A stretch of DNA of 64,000 bases from Pedobacter sp. ISL-64 (GTDB taxonomy: Bacteria; Bacteroidota; Bacteroidia; Sphingobacteriales; Sphingobacteriaceae), in NCBI RefSeq assembly GCF_018613605.1, contig NZ_JAGGPU010000005.1, positions 186,001 to 250,000 on the forward strand. Direction: 5' to 3'. Of the stretch, positions 48,778 to 57,300 are shown one piece after another. Made by a program: the position numbers and the translations under genes. The stretch's first letter is position 1; each line of letters begins with the position of its first letter. The notes beneath the pieces were generated by a model, which ran no database searches, was not told where the DNA came from, and worked only from the letters and a program-made list of their open reading frames with translations.

Positions 48778-50553
48778 TTAAAATAATTTTATTCTTGGTT
48801 TAAGGCCCTGCCCTTGATAAAAAGGTCCGGGAGTTCTTTCTAAAGTCCCGCCCACCGCATTGAGGAAATCCCTGTCAATGGTTATCTTTTTTCCATCAGG
48901 ATACTCTATGTATTGCTTGCTCAGCGCAAAAAAACCAAAAAATTCAGCTGTTAGCGCCGGAATTTTTATTTGCTTTAGTGCTTCCTTTTTCCAAAATAAT
49001 TCTACCCCTTTCTGGCTGTGTTCCAGGCGAAAGGAAAAACTATTTTTGGCTTTTGAGCTATTCAGATCGGCCCAGCTTAGCGGAAGGGCCCCATCTGCAT
49101 AAAGGTTAAAATCTGCCTCACTTCCTGCTGACTTTGCTATGCCTGCACCTTTGCCGATAAAAAGATTGCCATACCAACGGTGGTCGATATCCAGTGCTGG
49201 GATAGTCTGTTTGATCACCAGGCTATGTGGCAAAAAATTTGAGGTTGATACTGATTTACCGGGTTGCCGGCCATTGTAGAAGCTACAGTTATAGAACAGG
49301 TTCTGAACAAAAACATTTGCTTCTGATGCCTCCATCTTTACACCTGCCATATCTTTATCTGCAGTATCTGCCATTGCAAGTATATTGTTGTCAAATAAAA
49401 CAGGTCCATGGTTTTTAAACAGGTAAAACAGTCCGGCGCCACTATTTGAAATAATATTTCTCGACAAGCGGGCACCCTGAAAAATTGGGCCTAAAAATAC
49501 ACCATAACTGTTTTTTCCATAAACCCTACGGATCAGGTTATGCGTAATGGTGGCATCAACCGCCATGGCCAGCCGGATACCTGCAGATTCATTGCCCGTA
49601 TAACCGCCATGCTGGTTAATGTTCTCTATCAGGTTATCTTCGATGGTGCTTGAAGTGCCACCAATTAACCCAAAAATCCCTGCCTGCCCACAGTTGAAAA
49701 TATGGTTTCCTTTGATCTTGTGATGCCCAACCGAAGCCAGATCCGTATAATCGTTAAACTCTGGCCTTCCTGGATTAGCATCTGCATAAACATGCCCTGG
49801 CACACCGATAGAAATACCTACAGCGCGGCATTCACTTATGGAGCAGCCTATTATATTCCAGTACTTTCCATTTTTAGTATCTATTGCGCCGGGCTGTTCT
49901 GCATAAATAGAGGCATAATCATTGAAAATCTGACTGACAGCAATCCCTTCAATGGTAAGATAATCTACACCAGACCTGGCACTGATCCCGACATTTCTGA
50001 CCGAAATTTCCGCTAGCCCGGCATTGGGATTCAATACCCCAAAATTCGCCCATATTATCGTTTTTCCTTTCTCTAGGGTTTTAGTCCACCGCAGTGCATT
50101 ACTGCACTCCTGAGGGGTGGATACATTGACCATTTTTTTGTCATTAAAGAAGAGCATCATCCCGGTTTGGGAAGAATCCAGCATACATTTCCAGAGTTTA
50201 TCTTTACCCTTTACCCAGCCTGTCTTCCGCTCAGAACCTTTGATTATAACTTTTGCCTGATTTAAGGCCTGCAGCGTAATCCTTTTGCGCTCCGAACTTC
50301 CACCACGTTCAAACACCACCGATTCACGGTAAACTCCTGCCGAAACAAGTATCCTATCTCCAGGCATTGCCCTGGAAACAGCATAACTGATTGTTCTTAA
50401 AGGTTTTGCTGCCGAGCCCTCTGCCCTATCGCTCCCAGATACCGAAACATAAATGCTTTTTGGAGGAACTGGAACTGAGACATGTTCAAAAGCTTTCCCC
50501 GCAAATTGCATTAGTAAGGGAAAAATCAGAAATATGATAATTTTATTCATCAA
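48778..50553 (-). CDS. secreted right-handed parallel beta-helix protein
   Basis: Protein of 591 residues with a signal peptide (about residues 1-20). An N-terminal cap motif IYVSVSGSDRAEGSAAKPLR (residues 34-53) leads to GDRILVSAGVYRESVVF. Then come many beta-helix rungs with N and G ladders (GNHIFNCGQAGIFGLIGG, IEDNLIENINQHGGYTG, ITHNLIRRVYGKNSYG, RNIISNSGAGLFYL). Such folds are used by pectate-type lyases, uronate epimerases and exo-glycosidases. No family-specific catalytic set was identified. As first gene of the operon with a PL38-like lyase and an esterase, it may be a lyase or epimerase for the same uronate glycan. Confidence 0.72.
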   Translation of the reverse strand: MMNKIIIFLIFPLLMQFAGKAFEHVSVPVPPKSIYVSVSGSDRAEGSAAKPLRTISYAVSRAMPGDRILVSAGVYRESVVFERGGSSERKRITLQALNQAKVIIKGSERKTGWVKGKDKLWKCMLDSSQTGMMLFFNDKKMVNVSTPQECSNALRWTKTLEKGKTIIWANFGVLNPNAGLAEISVRNVGISARSGVDYLTIEGIAVSQIFNDYASIYAEQPGAIDTKNGKYWNIIGCSISECRAVGISIGVPGHVYADANPGRPEFNDYTDLASVGHHKIKGNHIFNCGQAGIFGLIGGTSSTIEDNLIENINQHGGYTGNESAGIRLAMAVDATITHNLIRRVYGKNSYGVFLGPIFQGARLSRNIISNSGAGLFYLFKNHGPVLFDNNILAMADTADKDMAGVKMEASEANVFVQNLFYNCSFYNGRQPGKSVSTSNFLPHSLVIKQTIPALDIDHRWYGNLFIGKGAGIAKSAGSEADFNLYADGALPLSWADLNSSKAKNSFSFRLEHSQKGVELFWKKEALKQIKIPALTAEFFGFFALSKQYIEYPDGKKITIDRDFLNAVGGTLERTPGPFYQGQGLKPRIKLF

Positions 50554-50715
50554 TGGTTATAGGGTTTCTTTTATGTAAATGAAAGATCCGACAGGATAAA
50601 AGATTTTCGGATTTCATGAATAATGACACCAGGTTGCCGCTGGGATACTCTAAATATCCAAAAATTGTTTGTCGGAGAATATCCTGGTTATGTGAATTGC
50701 TTATATCTGGCTACC

Positions 50716-50747
50716 CAAACTTAATTAAACAAAACCAGTTTAGCAAA
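50716..50747 (-). promoter_or_regulatory. strong Bacteroidota-type promoter for the beta-helix/lyase operon
   Basis: On the minus strand TTTG (50744-50747), a 20-nt spacer and TAAGTTTG (50716-50723) match the -33/-7 consensus TTTG-N19-21-TAnnTTTG perfectly. The start site would be near 50709, giving a leader of about 155 nt before the ATG at 50553. This is the best core promoter found in the window. Confidence 0.65.
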
Positions 50748-50843
50748 ATGAACGTCTTTTTCACGTTTATTATCGCATACTAACCCAGATCCACAGCATT
50801 ATAGACCGACTGCCTGGGGCAATTGCGGTAGGCTGTGAGGAAT

Positions 50844-50939
50844 CGTCATTGCGAGAAGGCTTTTTCAGCCGACGAAGCAATCTTAATGCGCACGCTGTTA
50901 GTGATCGTTGTAAGATTGCTTCGTGCCTCGCAATGACGA
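50844..50939. repeat. CGTCATTGCGAG inverted repeat
   Basis: Arms CGTCATTGCGAG (50844-50855) and CTCGCAATGACG (50928-50939) enclose inner arms GAAGCAATCTT and AAGATTGCTTC. It is a REP-like hairpin element of a kind common in Bacteroidota genomes; only one copy of this subtype is complete in the window. Confidence 0.8.
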
Positions 50940-50981
50940 CCTTTCTTCGGGAACCTGTCAATACTAGGATAATTATTCCAT

Positions 50982-51146
50982 AAAAATCAATACGAATGAC
51001 AGAGGATTTTAAGGAGATAAACGGTCTCGAAGTATCGTCATTTCGAGCGGAGTGCAACATAGTCGAGAACCAGGAAATGCTCAGCGAAGCTAAATCTAAC
51101 TAGTATAGATCTCTCTATTTCACTACGCTACAGTCGAGATAACGAC
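50982..51146. repeat. GACAGAGGATTTTA unit plus CGTCATTTCGAG hairpin
   Basis: 50982-51011 matches 13594-13623 at 26 of 30 bases. 51036-51146 is an inverted repeat with arms CGTCATTTCGAGCGGAGTGC and TCGAGATAACG, and an inner AGATCTCTC, closely like the 13740-13832 element in reverse. The two units occur together at both loci. Confidence 0.75.
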
Positions 51147-51242
51147 CTTTCTACTGACGACTGTGGTGCTTAACTCAATGACATTGACTGCCCTTGGCAA
51201 TCGGAAAAAGGAATCAGATAAAATGACGATTGGTAGCGAAGC

Positions 51243-52373
51243 TTATTTGCTGCCAAGGTAAAGTAAGCCACCAAAACCCGGTTGGTCCCGATCATAGCCT
51301 TCTGCCCCCATCTTTGCTATTAACTGCTGGGTAAACGGCATTGAAAGCCCTTTTCTGCGCACATAATGGTTATAAACCATTTGGTAAATAGGGATAAATC
51401 TTCCCCTTCCCATAACAGATATCTGTTCCCAGTCACTATACTTTCCGGTAATATCTTTCCATTTTTTAAACGGAACCTCGTTGCCGAGATTATAGCTGGC
51501 GGTATATTCAAATCCTTTTAACAGCCGGTTATCAAGCGCACCATAAAGGTTATCGCCTTGTTTCCATGCAATCTCGCAGATAGTGGCCATTGCCCCGATC
51601 CCTAACTGGGAATGCCCCTGGTCTCTACCACTTTCCTGGATCTGTCCGGTTTCCGCATCCACATAGTTGACTATGGTTCCGTTATCGTTAGCATGGAGAT
51701 AAAAACGTACAGCTTTATCGTACATTTTCTGATCATCAAGATAGATTGCGGCCGAGAGGTAGAATTTTGTCACTATGGGTCCCCAATTGCCATTTGTATA
51801 AGCAGGGCTTGCATAAAACTGCTCACAGACTGTCAAAAAAATCCCTGTTACCATACGGGCTATCCGCTCAAGCGTTCTGGGATCAGCCCTTTTAAAATCG
51901 TGTTTCAGGATTTCCAAGGCATTGATAATCTTGGTTCCTTCCAATCCGACCAATAATGGTGCATCGTTGGTAGCTGGAATGCGCTGCAGGGAATCTGCAT
52001 AACCTAGCAATATTGTAATAGCTTTTTCAGCATGTTTTTGATCACGGGTAGCTACCCACATGAGGCTGTTAAGATAGGCCGAGCTGAAGTCTGCTTCCAT
52101 CAGGCTCTTGGTATTCCCGAACTCCCCATCCCTGGATATTACCCTGAACGGCCCTTTCATCTTATAGTCTGCGCTGGCCAGTGGGTTATTCCTTAATAGT
52201 TCAAACGATGTATAACCGACTGAACTTTTATCCTGGGCGGCCTGATATATCCTTTGTAGATCTGAGCCGGAAAAGAGGATACCAGGATGTACAAACTTCT
52301 GCTGTGCGGATGAAATGGAACTTAAAAAAAACAGAAAATAAACTATCAAATAAAGACACTGTATTTTTTTCAT
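51243..52373 (-). CDS. alginate-lyase-superfamily protein, second paralog (PL38-like)
   Basis: Secreted protein of 376 residues with a signal peptide ending near ISSAQQ (residue 24). It is a paralog of 47565-48767: FVHPGILFSGSDLQR near the start, AYLNSLMWVATRDQKHAEKA, TNGNWGPIVTKF with N196, IQESGRDQGHSQLGIGAMATICEIAW with R250 and H254, and GFEYTASYNLGNEVPF. The Asn-Trp and ESGRDQ-H motifs, thought to line the active groove, are kept in both, so both are likely catalytic. It is 14 nt downstream of the GH43_24-like gene and cotranscribed with it. Two diverged lyases suggest two uronate linkages or an endo/exo pair. Confidence 0.78.
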   Translation of the reverse strand: MKKIQCLYLIVYFLFFLSSISSAQQKFVHPGILFSGSDLQRIYQAAQDKSSVGYTSFELLRNNPLASADYKMKGPFRVISRDGEFGNTKSLMEADFSSAYLNSLMWVATRDQKHAEKAITILLGYADSLQRIPATNDAPLLVGLEGTKIINALEILKHDFKRADPRTLERIARMVTGIFLTVCEQFYASPAYTNGNWGPIVTKFYLSAAIYLDDQKMYDKAVRFYLHANDNGTIVNYVDAETGQIQESGRDQGHSQLGIGAMATICEIAWKQGDNLYGALDNRLLKGFEYTASYNLGNEVPFKKWKDITGKYSDWEQISVMGRGRFIPIYQMVYNHYVRRKGLSMPFTQQLIAKMGAEGYDRDQPGFGGLLYLGSK

Positions 52374-52387
52374 TGTTTGGGATTAAA

Positions 52388-53431
52388 TTATTTTATGACC
52401 TCAGTTTCTCCTGTTTTCACGTTGATGCGCCATGGTTTAGGTTCCGGAAGCCAGAGTTTGCCATCGCCGATCTCCAGGGGCATCCAAAGGTATCGGGAAT
52501 CCCATTGGGTACGGGGTTTCCATTTGTCGGCCACAAAGATTACAGCAGTTGATTTTGTACCGACAACCTTAAGCATAAAGGTAGACTGTGAGCCATAAGT
52601 ATTGGTCAGAGGTGGGGCAATATCTTCGAATTCGGACCATGGCCCTTCCAGGGATTTAGCAGTTGCGTACTTATTTGGGTTTGGGTTCCAACTGGTCAGT
52701 GCCGAACCAATCGCATAATAAAGTCCATTATATTTTACCACCGCTCCGCCTTCCAGCGGTGCTTTAATGACACAGATATCTTTTTCAACATTCAGGTAAT
52801 CCTCAGAAAGCTTCGCAATGTGGAAGCCTTTAACTGGTCTGTCTTCAAAAATAAGATAAGCAGATCCGTCGTCATCTATAAACTGGCCTATATCACGGCT
52901 TTCCTGACCCAAGGGGCGGAAAGTACGAATAAACTTGTAAGGTCCTGTTGGAGAATCACCAATTGCCACACCTACCCGCGCATAGCTATAATTACCTTTC
53001 TGGCCCTTTACCTGCCCATCGATATGCATATACATGATGTATTTTCCGGTTTTGATGTTATGGTAAACCTTTGGGCGCTCCAATACCCATTTTTTCCCTA
53101 AGCTGTCAGGATCGGTCATTTTAAATACATCTCCCCTGAATTTCCAGTTCATCAGATCTTTTGACGAATAGCAGCTCACATACCTGTAATTGGAATCAAG
53201 TCCCTGGCGGCGTTCTTCTCCATACCAATAATAGGTATCCTTCACTTTAGTAATCCCTCCCCCATGTGCCTGGATATGGTTTCCTTTATCATCTGGCCAA
53301 AGTTCGCCGGGAAGGATTGATTTTCGCTGTTGTGCCATACCTGTTGCTGTGTATAACAATGCAAACAGGAAAATGGCAAATCTGAACAGACATTTGCCTC
53401 TATGGTTCATTCTCATTTTATATAGTTTCAT
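52388..53431 (-). CDS. GH43_24-like exo-beta-1,3-galactanase
   Basis: GH43 enzyme of 347 residues with an N-terminal hydrophobic signal (about residues 14-33, ending GMAQQ). The opening IQAHGGGITKVKDTYYWYGE is the mark of GH43_24/34 enzymes, which lack the usual GH43 base Asp at this spot. Residues equivalent to the known exo-1,3-galactanase set are seen: E119 in LERPKVYHN, D180 near SRDIGQFIDDDG, the acid E227 in PLEGGAVVKY and Q282 in GSQSTFM, which is proposed to act as the base in fungal enzymes. It would release galactose (or substituted galactose) from beta-1,3-galactan such as arabinogalactan cores. First gene of the pair with lyase 51243-52373. Confidence 0.85.
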   Translation of the reverse strand: MKLYKMRMNHRGKCLFRFAIFLFALLYTATGMAQQRKSILPGELWPDDKGNHIQAHGGGITKVKDTYYWYGEERRQGLDSNYRYVSCYSSKDLMNWKFRGDVFKMTDPDSLGKKWVLERPKVYHNIKTGKYIMYMHIDGQVKGQKGNYSYARVGVAIGDSPTGPYKFIRTFRPLGQESRDIGQFIDDDGSAYLIFEDRPVKGFHIAKLSEDYLNVEKDICVIKAPLEGGAVVKYNGLYYAIGSALTSWNPNPNKYATAKSLEGPWSEFEDIAPPLTNTYGSQSTFMLKVVGTKSTAVIFVADKWKPRTQWDSRYLWMPLEIGDGKLWLPEPKPWRINVKTGETEVIK

Positions 53432-53521
53432 TTTTTTAATAGAGCAGTCTCATACCATCGGAACAGGTTTCTAACTATCCTGAAATATAGATGTCCCAGA
53501 AGTATGTTATTGGTCAATATT

Positions 53522-53648
53522 ATTAAGTTAAGCATATACGTTGTCAGTCTGAGCCTGTCGAAGACCTTTACTAGTCGAAAACAAAAAAATATTTGTCCTT
53601 CGACAGGCTCAGGATGACAATACTTTTTTGTTTTCTCCTTAACTTAAT
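53522..53648. repeat. nested inverted repeat, GAGCCTGTCGAAG family
   Basis: Outer arms ATTAAGTTAAG (53522-53532) and CTTAACTTAAT (53638-53648) surround inner arms GAGCCTGTCGAAG and CTTCGACAGGCTC (within 53541-53620). The inner part is shared with the element at 7993-8110. It lies between the sigma-factor stop and the GH43_24 gene. Confidence 0.8.
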
Positions 53649-53668
53649 CACATTGGGCTATTGGTTGG

Positions 53669-54232
53669 TTAAGCTGCATAAACGGATGAAAGGTCTGAGA
53701 CCTGCCGAAGCGTTTGTACCGCACGGTAAACATGGTTTATTACTGACTGATAACGGATCTTAAGAATATCAGCAATCTGTGGATAGCTAAGCTCATCATA
53801 GAAACGCATGGTAAGTATTTCCCGCTGTTTGGCAGGAAGCGAATTGAGCGCCGTTACCATCTGTTGCTTCATCAGGGAATCTGATTCATTAGATACCATA
53901 ATCTCCTCTGCAGAAAATACTAAACTTGGTGCGGGCATTAAGGTCAACTTATTTTCGCGATGTTTGGTGAGACGGATATGGTTAAGTACGATCGACCTGG
54001 CAGATCTATAAAAGTAGGCTTCCACATTCCTGATCGTTCCGATTTTTTCTCTGTTCTCCCAGAACTTAATAAAAAGGTCCTGTAAAAGATCATTTACCAG
54101 ATCATCATCATCTAACATTCTGGTGGTAAAAACGAAAAGCTTTGGATAAAGTTTTGCATGCAGTTGTGCATAATCGCGCTCATTTCCCCTCAGTGTACCT
54201 TCCCATAGTGCAATCAATTTCTCAGTCATCAT
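53669..54232 (-). CDS. ECF-type RNA polymerase sigma factor (orphan)
   Basis: Sigma-70 family factor of 187 residues with region 2 (about 25-92; DDDLVNDLLQDLFIKFWENR) and region 4 (about 125-178; LPAKQREILTMRFYDELSYPQIADILKIRYQSV, a helix-turn-helix). ECF factors of Bacteroidota PULs usually have an adjacent FecR-type anti-sigma gene and a SusC with an STN domain. Neither is seen here: the next gene is the GH43_24 enzyme, and the SusC at the right edge begins directly with its carboxypeptidase-D-like domain. So it may be a repurposed regulator without partner. It is 153 nt downstream of the HTCS gene. Confidence 0.92.
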   Translation of the reverse strand: MMTEKLIALWEGTLRGNERDYAQLHAKLYPKLFVFTTRMLDDDDLVNDLLQDLFIKFWENREKIGTIRNVEAYFYRSARSIVLNHIRLTKHRENKLTLMPAPSLVFSAEEIMVSNESDSLMKQQMVTALNSLPAKQREILTMRFYDELSYPQIADILKIRYQSVINHVYRAVQTLRQVSDLSSVYAA

Positions 54233-54385
54233 AACATATCAATATTTGGTTGATACGAAGATGGCACGAGCTAAAAAAAATGACGGGTATAAATTCGTAA
54301 AATAGGAGTGTATTTTCGCCAAACCGCTTTAGCAATACCTAAAAAGCCATTTTACCCTTAAAATCGGCAGCATGATGAAACATAT

Positions 54386-57300
54386 CTATTTCATTTTATA
54401 CCTTTTATTGAAAGTCTTCCGGTGTTTTCTGATAAACGCTGAGGGGGTTGCGCCAAAAAGTTTTGAGAACTGTTTACCAAAATATTTGGCATCATTAAAT
54501 CCCGAACGGAAAGCTACTTCGGTTACATTATGGTCTGAATTGATCATCAGTTCTGCAGCCTTCCTCAAACGGATGAAGCGGATGAAGGAATTCACCGATT
54601 GTCCTGAAATGCTTTTCACGCGCTTATACAAATTAGAGTGGCTCATTCCTATCTCATCGGCAAGCGCCTTTATGCCAAAGTCAGAATCGGTAAGGTGATT
54701 TTCAACAACTAAGATGCAGGTATCCAAAAATTTCTTGTATTCTTCTGATACCACCACGGCATTACTTTGAAGGGTAATTTCGTTATAGAAATAGTTTTGG
54801 AGATTATTCCTGTTACGCAGCAGATTGGCTACCCTGGCAATCAGGTATTCGCGTTCGAAGGGTTTGTTAATATAGTCATCAGCACCACCATGTACACTTT
54901 TCAGCTTCACTTCCTGAGATGAACTTGCCGTTAATAGAATGACGGGGATATAGGAAAGCGTAGGATTGGATTTGATCATCTGACAGAATTCTATCCCATC
55001 TATCCCTTGCATTTTGAAATCTGTAATGATCAGGTCTGGAAGTTTTTCCGCCGCGAGCTGAAGTCCCTGTTCACCATTTTCTGCCTGGTAAACGGTGTAA
55101 ATGCCGGAGAAAAGACTGGAAATATACTGGCGGATATCCCTTTCATCATCAACAACCAGAATAGACTGCCTATCACTAACCAGGTTTATATCCAGACTGA
55201 TATTATTTTGCTCTGCAGATTCAGGAAGTGCGGTAGCATACATTTCATTAAAAAGCGCTTCTGACCCTTCCTGTTCTTCTTCAATGACCTGGCTAACAAG
55301 ATGTTCTTTCCCCTTTAGAAGACAGATATTGAACACACATCCACCTTCGGCCCTGTTTTGATAAGAAATATTGCCAGAATGCGCTTCCATAAACTGTCTT
55401 GCCAGATAGAGCCCGATCCCAAATCCGGCTTTATGATTCCCGTCTTTTCGTTCTGCCTGATAAAAACGGTCAAAAATCTTTTCCCCAGCGGCATCAGGAA
55501 TACCGGGACCAGAATCCTGGACGGCGATTAAAAGACTTTTATCGTCTTCGGTTAGGCTTACCACTATTTCTCCTCCCTTTGGCGTATATTTCAATGCATT
55601 GGAAATCAGGTTAAACAGTACGATTTCGATCTTTATCCTATCGGCATAAACTTCTTTATCAACAGCAACACTTTCAAACCTATAATCGATCTCCTTGGCC
55701 GAGGCCTGTTGAACAAAGCAATAAAAAACCTCTTTGGATAGTTTTTCAAGATCAAGTTTAGCAGCTTTAATGTGCTCAAAACCTTCTTCTGCTTTTCTGA
55801 AGAGCAGCAGCTGATCTACCAGCGACAGCATCCTTTTGGCATTTCGCTGGATCATGCTGAGCTCCGCATTTTCCTTACCTTCCACACTACTGTTTTTGAT
55901 CAAGTCATTAATTGGATTAATGATCAGGGAAAGCGGAGAACGGAACTCATGCGAAATATTGGTAAAGAACGACATACGCTTTTCGGCAAGTGCTTTTTCC
56001 TGCTCATTGATCAGTCTCTCTTTGTCATGCGCCAAACGTTCCATATTATGGAGGGCTACCTGCGTATCATATTCAGCTTTTTTCCGTTGGGATTCAAGAC
56101 TTACGATCTGAACTTCATATTTTAAACGGGTCTGTGCCGACCGATATCGAAGATATACATAGATAACCGAGGAGATAATGGCGATATATCCCAGGTAGGC
56201 CCACCAAGTTCTGTACCATGGTGGAAGAATTCTGATCTTCAGGGTAATTTCGTTGCTTCCCCACATCCCTTCCGTATTGGTACTCTTGACCCGAAATATA
56301 TAACTTCCTTCAGAAATATGCGTATAAGTTGCTTTTCTGTCCTTTCCCGAATTTGTCCAGCCCCTATCCCAGCCATCCATAAAATATTTATAGGAAATCT
56401 TTTCGGGGGATGAAAATTCAAGTGCCGTAAACGAAAAGGTAAATACAGCCTGATCATAAGGCACTTCTATTTCCCGGATGGCAATATTGTCTTCATCCAC
56501 AATTAGTTTCAGGTTCTCTTCCAGTGGCGTATTGTTAATGGTTATTCCGGTAAGGAACAGACTCGGCATCTGGCTGTGCGGAATAATTTCCCGTGGATCG
56601 AAAAGACTAAACCCTTTTATGCCTCCAAAAACGATTTCGCCGGTACCAAGTTTGATTCCTGCATTGATCTGAAACTGGTTACTCTGCAGGCCGTCACTCT
56701 GATAAAAACTTCTGAAGGTACCTTTATCAAGGTTATAGCACGATACTCCAAAATAGGTACTCATCCAGAGATTTCCCTGGTTATCAGGAATCAGGCTCAG
56801 TACCGAATTATTGCAAAGGCCATTGGCAGTAGTCAACCTCGACACCACTTTGCTTTTGAAAGGATCAAAAATGATGAGTCCCCCACCTTCTGTCCCTATC
56901 CAGAGCAGCCCTTTTTTGTCCTCAAATATCACCCGAACGGTGTAGCCAAGATTATAAAATCTATGTTTCTTTCCCTTTTTATCAACCCGGATCAACTGAT
57001 CAAGATTACCCGCCCAAATCCGGCCATCCCTGGCCTGCATCATTGCAAACAGATCACCCAGCTTCTGATCGAAAAGTTCAAACTTATCCAAACGGTGGTT
57101 AAAGCGATAAAGCCCTCCAAGAAGACTTCCACGTCTGAGTGTTCCTGCCCAGATGTCATAGTCCCGATCCTCAAATACCGTGAAAGCGACCTTGCTTTCT
57201 ACCCCGGTCTGCGGATCTATGATCTTATACCTGGTAAATTTCCTTGTCCTTGGATCGAAACGGTTGGCACCTTCTGTAAAGGTTCCGATCCAGATATCCC

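Larger units (their letters stand above)
50554..51242. other. 689-bp intergenic region with promoter and three repeat units
   Basis: No coding sequence was recognised. Near the beta-helix gene lies the promoter at 50716-50747. Beyond it, 50844-51146 is packed with repeat units listed separately. It splits the beta-helix operon from the upstream lyase/GH43_24 pair. Confidence 0.55.
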
